Positions 18,684 through 28,269 of a DNA stretch of 28,415 bases are shown here, in pieces (within the stretch, counting starts at the first letter, position 1; every line of letters starts with the position of its first letter). The DNA lies in NCBI GenBank assembly GCA_003427395.1, contig BFEA01000382.1:1246405-1274819 (forward strand), written 5' to 3'. Source of the stretch: Chara braunii. Its lineage: Eukaryota; Streptophyta; Charophyceae; Charales; Characeae. The translations under genes were made by a program, and so were the position numbers. Below the pieces are notes generated by a model. The model saw only the letters and a program-made list of their open reading frames with translations, made no database searches and had not been told where the DNA came from.

Positions 18684-19376
18684 TCATATCAGAAATATTG
18701 GCTTGTGAGAAAGCAATGGAGGGAAGTGACCTCTTGCAAGCGAAAATGCAAAACCTAACATAAAAACACCACAACTACAAGGATCCTCTTGAGCAGGAAT
18801 CCCATCTACTGATGTATCAAAGTAGGATGTAGGCCCGTTCACATGATATCTTTCGTGAAGATTGTGTCGATGAAACTCCTCTTCGAAAAAATCTTCCAAA
18901 CGTTCAAGGACTGAAACATAGTCAACACGAGGGAGAGAGTCTATGAGGTGGAATTTACAGTCCGGACCGTCTATGCTGGCATAAGCTAAGGCCCAGTGAT
19001 TTCCAAAATGAAGAGGGATAATCACTAAGTCATAATCAAAAAGATTTGTGTCCTTCACCCATTTCATCCCTTCGGAATATGCGGTTTCAAACCTCGAAGC
19101 ACCTGACAATCGAATGAAGAAAAAGGATTTGAAAATGTACACAAAAGGAACACTACAAGAGTTTTCATGATCTCTTGTCACTTCTGTACATGCGGAATCA
19201 ACCTTGATGTAGTCATTGGTGATCTGGAAGGCTAGCAAGTACAAATTGACGACTTCGTCATTTAACCATTTCCCATCCTTGGCGACGACCACGATGTCTT
19301 CCTTTCCCACCTTCCAGCTCCCCTTGTAATCGACAATGCCGTATGCTTCATTATCTTCGCTGCTGCCTATAATCAT
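18684..19376 (-). CDS. Ulp1/SENP-like (C48) cysteine protease domain, C-terminal exon
   Basis: 230 codons ending at 18684. Ulp1-family enzymes cleave SUMO or SUMO-like tails. Family landmarks are in order: GKWLNDEVVN (35-44), where the Trp-Leu-Asn-Asp is typical; SFFFIRL (84-90); IIPLHFGNHWALAYAS with catalytic H127; HLIDSLPR with catalytic D146; and AQEDPCSCGVFML with oxyanion Q196 and nucleophile C202. The Q to C spacing of six residues matches the family. All catalytic residues are intact, so this part could be functional. It is likely the last exon of the larger minus-strand gene reaching back to 26251, since a stop lies just upstream in frame. Such proteases are often carried by plant DNA transposons, but a cellular gene remains possible. 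Confidence 0.93.
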   Translation of the reverse strand: MIIGSSEDNEAYGIVDYKGSWKVGKEDIVVVAKDGKWLNDEVVNLYLLAFQITNDYIKVDSACTEVTRDHENSCSVPFVYIFKSFFFIRLSGASRFETAYSEGMKWVKDTNLFDYDLVIIPLHFGNHWALAYASIDGPDCKFHLIDSLPRVDYVSVLERLEDFFEEEFHRHNLHERYHVNGPTSYFDTSVDGIPAQEDPCSCGVFMLGFAFSLARGHFPPLLSHKPIFLI

Positions 19377-19941
19377 GTCAACATACTAATTTTCTTCTAC
19401 GGTGAGGTGTTTTGTTACGAAAGGAATCTTGAATGAAGGGTCATGAACTGCATACAAACACACATATAAACAACAATGGAACGACTAAGACTTCATACAA
19501 AAACGAAGTTTTCGTTATGTGATGTTTGACGTGGACCCGAGTTCATGTTCTTGGTTGTCTATCTGTTTCGCTATCAGAGCTGTCATCCACAATAGATAAA
19601 CTGCAACCTTCGCGATGCAATTTCTTCCCTTCTCTGAGGCTTATTCCAACAGCTTTAAACATCCTTAGGGCAACTGGCTTCATAGATGGAAATGTCATGG
19701 GTGTAAGTCTTCTTCTCTCTTTTTTTGGCAATAACGACAAAGTTGATAAGGCTTGCAAGCCACGACAAATGATATTCTTCTCACTTTGCCTTTGCGAACG
19801 TACGTGCGTCGTTTTCCACAGTTCTTTTCGTCGCCCTGCATGTTCATCAATATAAAACGACAATGATTGACAAGACAAAACATTATGAGTTTAAGTTCAA
19901 TTTTCCACATAATTGCAAATAAGAGATACACAATATTCTAC
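19377..19941 (-). other. probable intron/exon mix before the Ulp1 domain
   Basis: One minus-strand frame (19543-19878, up to 111 codons) is open with an acidic end (SIVDDSSDSETD) and could be an exon. A minus-strand AG before GGCGACG near 19842 and a GTGATG donor-like step near 19957 suggest splicing. Nothing firm can be said without transcript evidence. Confidence 0.35.
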
Positions 19942-21100
19942 TTAATTTCTTCTCATCACCGAGTGTACGGTTGCAAGCCTAGGCAAACAATTAGTTTCTA
20001 TGAGTGCATGTAATGTACCCCCTAATCCGCGTACAGTATTAGATATTCCCTTAGAGATAAGTACGTGCTCACCTCGGTGGTTGACTGACACTTTATCTTC
20101 AACACGACCTTCTATCGCATCATGCGATGACGTAAAAGGAGATTCGTCGATAGATATCACGAGGTTAGCAGATTGTTGTGCTTATGATTTTGCAAGCATA
20201 AGTTCAGGCTGTACAAGCGTATGTTGCTCCCGTGTACTGAGTACTATATGTCCTTCATCCTCTTCGATGGTCTGTGCATTGACAGTTTCCTTTGCACCTG
20301 CAGTCGCGCTTTCATTCTTCATGTCCAGAGAGACTTCATGCTCATCTTTCTCAACTGGCATATCCAACGATGGCATCTCTAATTCTGCAAGTGCACCAGT
20401 ATTATCCACTTGCGTAGTAACCCTCTCGCTCGCCAACACAGTGGTCACCCAAACTTGGTCATCCGGAAGGACCTCCTCAACACATTTCGGCAGTTCTCCA
20501 TGACTTACGCCCTTGACGCTTGCACCGCCGCTTGCTCCCAAATCCTTGCCACTTGCATCGCCTCTCGATCCCCTGCCATGTGCACCGCTACTTTGTCCTG
20601 ATCCAAGAGGCGATCCCGATCCCTTGTCATGTGCACCGCCGCTTGGTCCTAGTTCCAGAGGCGAACCCGATCCCCTGCAATGTGCACTGCTGCTTTGTCC
20701 TGATCCCAGAGGCGATCCCGATCCCTTGTCATGTGCACCATCGCTTGGTCCTGATACCTTTCCCTCTGTTGCTTGACGCCCTTGACACATTTCGTGTTTT
20801 TGCAGTTCACCATGAGTTATTGGCTTTCCACTTGCACCAACGCTCGGTCCCAGGCCCTTGCCACTGGCACCGCCCCATGGTTCCGATCCCTTGCCAAGTT
20901 CACCACGGCTTGATCTTGTTCCCTTGCCACGCGCACCGCCGCCTGATCCTGATCCCTTGCCACTCGAATCGCCGCTCGCTCCTTTCCTTTCCCCAGCTTT
21001 GTCTTGAAGTTCCTTTTCGATACGCCAATTATATCCAAAAGTTGGACTTGTTTCTCGATCATATAACAATTCCAGATACTCAAGCCATCGAGATGTTTTG
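19942..21100 (-). pseudogene. Gly/Ser-rich repeat segment of the Ulp1 gene
   Basis: 20182-21069 (295 codons) and 19942-20160 lie in one frame and are separated by a TAA at 20182-20184 with nine codons between. The N-terminal half consists of Gly/Ser/Lys repeats, including about four 17-residue units (51 bp, about 20530-20770) of the form SGAHDKGSGSPLGSGQS. It is then acidic (VEKDEHEVSLDM) before the stop. A T-run plus AG just above 21100 (minus strand TTTTTTTAG then GAGTTC) looks like an acceptor site. The segment is disordered and I assign no enzymatic role. It is probably a linker between the MTase-like region and the Ulp1 domain. Confidence 0.5.
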
Positions 21101-21114
21101 AACTCCTAAAAAAA

Positions 21115-22003
21115 TTATTCTCTCCTTGCATCCAGTCTTGATTGAGAAACCTTCGGATTAAGTCGCAGCAATCGCTTGCCAATCTGATTTTTGGCGTGTG
21201 CGACAAACTTGGATTCTGACATACGTCTGTGGAGGCCTAATTGCCACTCCCCTTCTTCTTTGATAGCCATTACCCAGTTCCCTCTTGCCAATGCAAGTTG
21301 GAAGCGGTGGGGGTGCCATATAATGTGATGACCCCATACGTTGTCAGGCATCACCGTATAATCGTCTCGGCACACAATAGGTCCAGGAAGCTGTGCAATG
21401 TCCGGAGGGATCCTGTCTCCAATCTCGTACTCCAAAGATTCAGACGGGGGTTGTTGTGGAGTTTGAGAGCGTAGCAATTCCAAAACAACAGTCGGTCTTT
21501 GTTCAAGTGCTGACAGACTTACAATAATCTCTGGGGAGAGCATTGGTTGCACCCTCGGACTCGGGCCATGTGCGAGTGCTGACATACTTGCAATAACCTT
21601 TGGGGAGAGCATTGCCTGCACCCTCGGATCATCCCGAACTGCGCCGGAAGGTAGCGATGTTGTGTTGCCCGCCATGTGAGAAGGTGTAACTTGCACAAGA
21701 GAAGAAGTTGAGGGACGATTCGGTAACTGGTCCGTTGAAACTACCATACTTGAAGCCCCTTCAGAACCGGACGATGTGCCCGACGCACCCATCTTCTGCG
21801 AAGCCGAGCTACAAGCTTTTTGCCTCTCATCTGCCAAAGCCGCTTGCAAAGTACCATCTTCACTTTCTTCTTCTGAGTCCTCAACATCAAAGCCCTCCCC
21901 AAAACAAGTTGCATAAGCTGCGATTGTAAACGTCCCGATGTGTTCGCCGAAGTACATCATCTCCAAACGGTCTAGAAATGCAACTTCCGTCTCCGCCGGT
22001 GCC
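21115..22003 (-). pseudogene. middle segment of the Ulp1 gene, after the frameshift
   Basis: At least 283 codons, open upstream to the G-run at 22012-22016, where its frame meets that of the preceding segment. Order: a helical start (AFLDRLEMMYFGEHIGTF), an acidic Ser/Glu run (VEDSEEESEDG), a Ser/Thr/Pro-rich region with a 23-residue duplication (VQAMLSPKVIASMSALAHG and VQPMLSPEIIVSLSALEQR, 69 bp apart in DNA), and an ordered C-terminus (NVWGHHIIWHPHRFQLALAR, then IKEEGEWQLGLHRRM). No family recognised. The first Met sometimes assigned here is a TTG codon and not a real start. Confidence 0.5.
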
Positions 22004-22978
22004 TTATGATACCCCCTTCAGAAGTGATTCAATTTTTCGCCTTCTGACGACATATGCACGTTCCCCTCTGTTTTGTGGCTTCGTCTCGAAAAGGAACTCC
22101 CAAATGCTGACGATGTTTTGGCCGACTTTGTAGACGAGATCACGCCCTTCATCATGTCGAGGAGGCGGCTTAATAAATTTGGCGTAGTAACCTCCAGTCA
22201 TGACCATCCTGTTGACGAATTGAACGAGAAACTCGAACTTCATACCCTCCCCCTCCAGAACAATGCAATGATGGAGACTCTTTAACAACTCCCAAATCAA
22301 CGCCGCATGACCTTTTCTCAGAAAAACAATCGCCTCATCCGCAGGACAAAAATGCTCCAATGTCTCCACCATCGCATTTGGCTCCCTTTCCATACCTTCG
22401 TACACAGATTTCTCCTTTGGCTCCATACCTGCCATTTTCAACTTCGTGGGCGTGAAGTTCTTCTCCACGACATCAGTCAACATGTTTGACTTTCTCTCTC
22501 TGCGCACAAGTGCTGATAAGTCACCCGCCTGCTCGCCAGATGATCGATCTGTAGCTGGAGTGCTTGCTGGAATGTCTTCAAGCAAGGGAATAGTGTTGTG
22601 GTGATAATCCCCATCGTTGGAGTACATGATGACAGTCATTCTGTCGGTGTCCTCCAAAGGCAAGTTCGCAACCTTATGTGAATGCTTCGCCTTCGTTTGT
22701 TGCTGACGAGTCCACTTTAGAAGAGACAAGTGAATGTCCCAACGTGTCACTCGGTTGAAAAATGTAAACTTGTAAGACCGCGGAACGAAGCACAATAATG
22801 TCCAATAATCACCAGCCAGTTTTCCCATGAACTTCCATAGACCATCAAAGACTTCTTCAGTCCACATACCCATCTGGGTTGGGTGACACAAATCCAGCAC
22901 GGCCGTGTGGCAACTCAAATGTTTGACGACTCTATACATTTCTTTGGAATCCATCTCTTCCGAAATATCGCTTGGTTC
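22004..22978 (-). pseudogene. DNA methyltransferase-like segment with degenerate motifs
   Basis: The open part begins just after the TGA at 22979-22981 and ends in a stop created by a frameshift at a run of five G (22012-22016). The layout resembles an N4/N6 DNA methyltransferase of the beta class. A catalytic-strand region, TAVLDLCHPTQ, sits where a DPPY/DPPW box is expected and is followed by a helix and LAGDYWTLLCFVP. Then comes a linker, then EKSVYEGM and FCPADEAIVFLRKGHAALIW, where the SAM-binding FxGxG would be, and CIVLEGEGMKFEFLVQFV, resembling the Asp/Glu strand that binds the SAM ribose. Both key motifs are degenerate, so catalysis is doubtful. This is inference from motif order only. 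Another Rossmann-like fold cannot be excluded. Confidence 0.4.
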
Positions 22979-23983
22979 TCATTCAAACGGGACGAAAACA
23001 GAGTCCACGTTCTGTTTTTGGAAATGTATATATTTCGTCGTGCCCGACATTCTTATGCTTTGCGAACCCCTGGTTTCTAATTTGCGCAGCAGCTTATTGA
23101 CAAATTGCACGAACTCTTCGGGGCACTTCGCAACAAGTGATGTTGTTTTCTTGAATCCCTCTTCTCCTTTTTCCTCCTCTCCTCCAAGTGTAGCCGGGAA
23201 CGTTCGCACCCAATTCATGTCTTTGAAATAGTGACGTTGGTCGATCCACCTCTCAGACGTCAATCCTTGATTACGGTACTTATCAAACACATCGGAAAGG
23301 TTCTCGAAGAATGGTTCCGTCCACTCTGACGACTTCCTGTGAGGGTCAGAAATGAAGATGAAGTAGTGAAACATCCTCAACATTGCTCTTTCAATCTTTA
23401 CCATTTCCACGTATGTCTCCGTTGAATGTTTTCCGGCACGTTGAGCAACTCCACTTTGCTTAGGAGTCAGTATTACATTGCCTGTGAGAATGTTTCGCAA
23501 CAGTTGAAGCCGCTCACGCCTCCCAAGCGCTGAAAAAGGTTTCCAAGCTCTGATATCCGGATCGTGCACAGCCACGAGGTAACCGGGTCCTTTGGTTCCC
23601 TGAACCCAATCTACCGGAAGCCTAACTTCACCTTTCAACTCAAATCCGGGTCCAGCCCTCGGTGCCGTCCCTGATTCACCTTGTTTGGTAGCAGGCTTCA
23701 CAGCATCTCTCCCCGGCAATTGTCCAGCTTCCCAAGCGGCGTACTCTTGTTTCACCTTTTCGAAAACGTCATCTGTCGCCCTTGCCAATAACATGTAGGG
23801 CCCCAGGGCATCAGACCACTGGCCGCTCCATTGAGTAGTAAGGGAAATGTCAACCAAATAATTTATCCCGGTCAAACGAAGAGCCTCTCCTGCAAACTTT
23901 TTATAATCTGCATTTTTCACTTCCGCCGCAGAGCCACCTTTAGCTTCAGCACAGTTCGATGCGTGCCACAACTTCCGTATGTT
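22979..23983 (-). pseudogene. inter-domain segment of the large ORF
   Basis: About 330 codons between two in-frame stops (TAG at 23984-23986 before it, TGA at 22979-22981 at its end). Both neighbours are in the same frame. The sequence is well ordered: a helical start (FAGEALRLTGINYLVDIS), QWSGQWSDALGPYMLLA, a Pro/Gly linker with WKPFSALGRRERLQLLRNIL, and helices with SDPHRKSSEWTEPFFENL. I recognise no family. It may be the bridge that joins the ParB-like part to the MTase-like part. Confidence 0.5.
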
Positions 23984-26251
23984 CTAGAAGACCACGATCT
24001 GGTACGGTGGGGTATTCCATTTGTCCTTTGCGTTCTGGAAAGTGCTCAGCGTGCTGTAATTGTCCATGCTCTTATCCCGATAATAAACAGGCCTCGTAGT
24101 CCAGCGATCCAATCGGAGCTCTTGTGCGATGTCAGGGTGTTCAACAAAACACCTTCTTGCCGCCGCTACGTTATGCTGATCGCTAAGAGGGTAGTAGTAG
24201 TACTTGTTCACAGAGCCGAGGTCGAATTCATGGGGCAGCACCCTCCTCGCTCTCACAATCCTCCCTGAAGCGTGAGTATGCATTGTATCATGGATGGCAA
24301 CCCACAAAAGGACATGTTTTTCATACAATGTACAAACATTTACACCGGCAACTCCAGTCGTTCTCTCTCTGATAGCAGCCTCACCCGATGCAACTATTGC
24401 ATCATAAATGTCATCAATCATCTGTTGCACAAGATAACTTTGATTGTATCTGAATTCCACGTCGGGGATATCCAGAATTCTGTCGAACTTGACAGAAATG
24501 AATTCCATGTCTGGACACTGGTTCCCATGCTCGTCCAACTCAAGGAGAAAGCCTTTGCTGAGAACACCAGAAGAAGCATCCGATGGCACATTTCGCGAAC
24601 TTGGCGGCCTAGTAACTGTCTTGCCTGCAGCCTCTTCATCCGATTGGGGTTGTTTCGCAGGAAAAACGGAAGTCTTTTCCATGACACCACCCTTTGCCGT
24701 TTTTTTCTTTGGCTGCTTCTTTTTCTTCGTGGCCGCCTCAATCTCCCGTGTGCGCTGGACCGCCTCATCCACGGGCAATAGTTTCAATTGTCTTTTCTGA
24801 CCCGCTTCCTGCTTACTCCGTTTACTATCCAAAACACTTCTCCTCTCCTGCCTGTGCTTCCTCTTTCGCTCGGCGAGCCCTGCAGCATCTGTATGCACAG
24901 TCACAGCCACTGTCTCGTGGTCCACCCCCCCTCGTGTTGGATGCACATCCTCCTCACATCCTTCCTCGCTGCCGCCATATCCCCCTGCCAGACCAACCTC
25001 TCCACCCAATTCGCTGATAATGTGCTCAGTGTCGTCATCCTGTCCAACCACTTTACTTTTTCCCCCATAGCGCCTCGTCATGTCACCGACACCCACCGCA
25101 TACTGTTCCTGTCCTCCTGCTCGTTCCAAATATTCCTCGCTGTTCTCGTCATCATTATCTTCAAAATATTCAAGGGCTTCCTCTGCGCGGCTTGGCACAG
25201 TGTAGTCGCAGCGCTGCTGGCCCACCAAGGAGAGAGGTCCCTTGGTGGCTGCTGCATAGCGCGGTTGGCTACCCAAGGCAATTGGTGCTTTGCTTGCCGT
25301 TGGCCTGGACTTCACAGGGGCTGACGGCACGACCAGTCCGTGGTACGGACCCTTCTCTCCAATCTGCCCAGCTTTCGGAGCCGGCGGTGTGTCGTGGATC
25401 GTGATGGAAGGCCCAGTCTCCACGGTTTTGGAAAGCACGCATTTAGGCTCCGATATGCGGTTTTCCGGATGCACAACCGGCTCTCCGCCCGCGATCACAT
25501 TACTGTCGAAAAACCCGAGGACATCTATGAGGTCAGACAACTTCACTTCCGTACTCGGTGGTGTGTTGAATACATCAACGAGCGACTTCCCATATCCTGC
25601 GTGTTTGGCCCATCGAAGAGTGACGTGTTTAACATTCGACATCCTTTCCCCTCTTCCATTCAGGACCATCGTCAACTCGAACATTGCAGATGGTGCACCT
25701 TGTCCAGTCCACCTCACCAGGCCACCTACCGACACAGTATTTTCTTTTATGACCACGTATAGAACAAGGCCGCTCGATGGTTCTCCGATCTCCCCCACCC
25801 AGTCCAGCATCCAGAACTTGTCCTTGTGATTAACCACGGGCACATCGTCCCGNCGACCCGCGGCAGTCGTTTCACCAGACGGTTTACGTCCGGGCACAGC
25901 GTCCACTGCAGATCTTCCCTGCCGCGGACCAGGCACACGTTCCTGACCCGCAGGCCCCCCAGTCATCAACACAGCCTTATCCGGTCCAGAGCCCCGAGCA
26001 CGAGTCGACGGAGTGTCTGTGGAAGGTGCAACCCTCGGAACTGAAGTGCNTGTAGAAGGCCCACTCCGTGGAACTGGAGTGCCTGTGGAAGGCGCAACCC
26101 GCGGAAACAGGGTGCGTTGGCGCTTAGTCCCCGGTGTCTCTGGACTCCCCCCTCCAGCGGTCGGCGTCCCCTTCAATTTTTTCGGAGATTGTTCCATGCT
26201 CCCAGAACTCTTACTTGATCGTCGCTTACTTGNCTTCCCCTCTCGTTCCAT
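23984..26251 (-). CDS. N-terminal part of the large ORF: disordered basic region plus ParB/Srx-like segment
   Basis: 755 codons from the ATG at 26251, which has A at -3 and G at +4 (AACATGG). This start is preferred to the upstream in-frame ATG at 26305. Residues 1-140 are basic and Ser/Thr/Pro-rich (nuclear-type KKLKG, KRQR) with an 11-residue repeat (RVAPSTGTPVP and variants, 33 bp). An ordered domain follows (KFWMLDWVGEIGEP to about 270), then acidic disorder, then Lys-rich patches (KKKKQPKKK). At about 582-697 the fold resembles a ParB/Srx domain: FDRILDIPDVEFRYN, then a helix VQQMIDDIYDAIV, ending in YYYYPLSDQHNVAAARR, where DQHNVAAAR occupies the DGQHR position (Q692). Ns at 25853, 26050, 26232 and 26346 leave gaps in the sequence. 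The ORF ends in a TAG at 23984-23986 but the frame continues beyond it. Confidence 0.55.
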   Translation of the reverse strand: MEREGKXSKRRSSKSSGSMEQSPKKLKGTPTAGGGSPETPGTKRQRTLFPRVAPSTGTPVPRSGPSTXTSVPRVAPSTDTPSTRARGSGPDKAVLMTGGPAGQERVPGPRQGRSAVDAVPGRKPSGETTAAGXRDDVPVVNHKDKFWMLDWVGEIGEPSSGLVLYVVIKENTVSVGGLVRWTGQGAPSAMFELTMVLNGRGERMSNVKHVTLRWAKHAGYGKSLVDVFNTPPSTEVKLSDLIDVLGFFDSNVIAGGEPVVHPENRISEPKCVLSKTVETGPSITIHDTPPAPKAGQIGEKGPYHGLVVPSAPVKSRPTASKAPIALGSQPRYAAATKGPLSLVGQQRCDYTVPSRAEEALEYFEDNDDENSEEYLERAGGQEQYAVGVGDMTRRYGGKSKVVGQDDDTEHIISELGGEVGLAGGYGGSEEGCEEDVHPTRGGVDHETVAVTVHTDAAGLAERKRKHRQERRSVLDSKRSKQEAGQKRQLKLLPVDEAVQRTREIEAATKKKKQPKKKTAKGGVMEKTSVFPAKQPQSDEEAAGKTVTRPPSSRNVPSDASSGVLSKGFLLELDEHGNQCPDMEFISVKFDRILDIPDVEFRYNQSYLVQQMIDDIYDAIVASGEAAIRERTTGVAGVNVCTLYEKHVLLWVAIHDTMHTHASGRIVRARRVLPHEFDLGSVNKYYYYPLSDQHNVAAARRCFVEHPDIAQELRLDRWTTRPVYYRDKSMDNYSTLSTFQNAKDKWNTPPYQIVVF

Positions 26252-26414
26252 GTTTTGCAGCGTTGTCGAATCTGAAAGCAACACAGCACACCACCGCAAA
26301 GCCAAATATCAGAAGGTCGCCCAACATTGGCATGGCACGACGAGTANAAAAGTGAAATGTTTTAGATAGTGGTAAGGCAGCCCCGGAGATAGAGTTCGAA
26401 CCGATCGCGATCAT

Positions 26415-26675
26415 GCTCGCCTGGACTCGACCGTGTTGGACGCGATCGTGTTCGTGTTCGACTTGATCGTGTTCGACTTGATCGTGATGGGTCAGCTCGA
26501 TCGTGTTCGACTCGATCGTGGTGGGCCAGTGTGACCCACAAGATTGCGATCGTGCTCGTGACCCAGAGGCGTGCTCGCAGCTCGATCGAGTTCGACTCGA
26601 ACGTGGTGGGCCAGCGCGGCCCTTGAGGCCAGCTCGATCGTGTTCGACTCGATCGTTGCTGGCCATCGTGACAGA
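26415..26675. repeat. degenerate GATCGTGTTCGACT repeats
   Basis: The motif gatcgtgttcgactcgatcg and shortened forms occur at least five times, with cgatcg palindromes between them. A longer block with ggtgggccag occurs twice, near 26518 and 26603. The style resembles the hairpin array at the right edge (tcgagt/actcga), so they may be related. Confidence 0.8.
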
Positions 26676-26948
26676 GAACGGGAGCAGCGTATCCAAGAGC
26701 AGGCAAACAGAACACGGGAGCGGCATATCCAATGAGTCACATCAAACAAGGCACATCAATCGAGGCAGCCGACTATCGACCGATGCACCGCTATCAATTC
26801 AGAATTCAAAGCCTACATCCATTCTCAATTCCAAGCATTCAATTGGCAACGCATGCAATCGGCACCCACAACGAGTGATACACAGTCTCAAAGCATGTAA
26901 TCGGCATCGACAATCTCACATCAAACATACTGCTCCAATAACATACAT

Positions 26949-27028
26949 AGTCTCAGTTCACACTCTTGCTGAATAGCTCACATTTCTTAGTCTCAGTTCA
27001 CACTCTTGTTGAAAAGCTCACATTTCTT
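26949..27028. repeat. 40-bp tandem repeat, two units
   Basis: agtctcagttcacactcttg starts at 26949 and 26989. The second half, ctgaatagctcacatttctt, has two changes in the second unit. Confidence 0.9.
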
Positions 27029-27066
27029 ACATTGTTCATCCCCCATGACCTCTCCCACGACCTCGT

Positions 27067-27902
27067 CTATCGTTTAGCCCCGAAACCGTACAGTGTGTCC
27101 AGGGATGAACCGTATGTCAGGAGTTGGGGACTAGACAGGGTAGCAGTGGCGGAGAAGCGAGACTCGTATCTCGCTCGGACGAAACCACATGTTCTAGCTA
27201 AAGTGTGACCGATGGTGTCTCGAATGACCGTCACGTACTCCTCGACCTCCTCCCAATGCTGGGGTGCGTCAACCTGCCCCGCCAATTTCACGTCAAACTT
27301 ACCGTTCCTATAACCATGCAGTAATAAAATCGTGTCCCCGTCAACCTCCGCTGAAGTCTTACTTCTATTTCTTACCGAAACACACAGAACCGTAGGGAAA
27401 GGGAAACGATAGAGTTTAACATGCACGCAGAAGTACGACACACTCCCCGTCAAGTTGTCCTCGAAGGGAAGGGGATATTTCTCTAGAAACTGGTTGTATT
27501 TCGCACAGTCAACTCCTCCTTCATCGATGGTCCCCACAAGCGTGGCGAACACGACACGTTGTGCGCAATCAACGATAAGGAAAAGCCTCGGGTACGAAAC
27601 GTTGTACACAACCTCGGCGTGTGTTTCGTCATGAGGATGTGGTCGAGGAAGATGAATGTCCCCCATTCCTGACTGGAGGCAAGTCGATAATCAGATGCCC
27701 ATGGGCAGTCTTTCATGGTGTTCTCCCAGTTTAACTCGGACCATGCATGGAAAGGCCTGTCAAGCCAGGGCACAACGTGCATCCAAGGGTCCGATTCGAA
27801 GTCATCTCTTCGAGCCCCAAGTATACTAGTCGCCTCCCTTGAACCCCGCATGTACAGAGCGCTAGCATTGAAAGGGAAAGAGTAATCGAACCAGTGAGCC
27901 AT
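27067..27902 (-). pseudogene. frameshifted coding remnant, unassigned (weak TET/JBP-like resemblance)
   Basis: Two overlapping minus-strand frames form one likely protein. The first starts at the ATG at 27902 (context ACGATGG) and is good to about 27665. The second runs from there to 27067 after a shift at five G (27660-27664). The protein has SFPFNASALYMRG, Trp-rich WLDRPFHAWSELNW, then a beta strand YPRLFLIVDCAQRVVFATLVG, RFPFPTVLCVSVRN, and helices with GHTLARTCGFVRARYESRF and LLTYGSSLDTLYG. The order strand-DxxxR-strand, then a helix with R-x2-GF, then PxLxxY recalls the N-terminal half of the fungal TET/JBP family, but no HxD iron motif follows before the stop. I do not assert that function. 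The gene is incomplete. Confidence 0.45.
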
Positions 27903-27992
27903 CGTGAATGTTCGACACACACAGGCGATTGACGACCACAATAAACACTCAGGGAACGAGAGAGCCATTGCTAAGGTCGAACCAATGTCGCG

Positions 27993-28073
27993 CACACAAC
28001 AAGGAGCCATCACAGTTGCGAATGCCGTGCACACAACAAGGAGCCATCGCAGTTACACACAACAAGGAGCCAT
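27993..28073. repeat. short direct repeat, three copies
   Basis: acacaacaaggagccat occurs three times between 27994 and 28073, at spacings of 37 and 25 bp. It sits on the 5' side of the 27067-27902 coding remnant. Confidence 0.9.
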
Positions 28074-28269
28074 GCAAATGTCCAATACACAAGGAGAAAA
28101 CACACAGAACGACAAGCGAGGCAAACTCGAATGCCATCATCGTGTTCGTCTCGACAAAGGCCATCGGCGCCTATCCATCGTCGAGTCCGAATCGACGACG
28201 GCCAAGGCCAAACGACCGTCATCGAGCTCGAATCGACAACAGTCCAGCGTCAAGACATATGGCTAGAAG

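Larger units (their letters stand above)
18684..26251 (-). pseudogene. large ParB-like / MTase-like / Ulp1 coding unit
   Basis: Seven collinear open stretches on one strand, most in phase or one step out of phase, suggest a single gene or polyprotein of about 1900-2000 residues. The breaks are TAG at 23984-23986, TGA at 22979-22981, a G5 frameshift at 22012-22016, a probable intron near 21110, TAA at 20182-20184, and probable introns at 19.4-20.0 kb. Known ParB-MTase fusions come from prokaryotes and phages, and Ulp1 domains are common in plant and algal transposons. A selfish element with nuclear functions is my inference. No transposase or terminal repeats were found. Confidence 0.5.
26252..27066. 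other. repeat-rich non-coding DNA upstream of the large ORF
   Basis: Contains the 26400-26680 palindromic repeats and the 40-bp repeat at 26949-27028. Other sequence (26700-26945) is unremarkable. Overlapping short minus-strand frames (26226-26732, 26362-26715, 26492-26749) are the repeat in three phases. If the large ORF is transcribed as a unit, this would be its promoter side, but I cannot name a promoter element. Confidence 0.6.

Noticed and set aside
20817-21206. Minus-strand frame with repeated Arg-Asp-Gln steps
   Set aside because: Out of phase with the Gly/Ser repeat frame and explained by the same repeats. The neighbouring frame continues more sensibly after an acceptor-like site.
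24272-25829. Several plus-strand frames over 100 codons
   Set aside because: They are antisense to the N-terminal part of the large minus-strand ORF and have no motif.
26355-26402. tRNA or tRNA-derived SINE (agtggtaaggc ... agttcgaacc)
   Set aside because: The A-box and B-box-like motifs are partial and too close together. No acceptor, T-stem or anticodon-stem pairing can be built on either strand.
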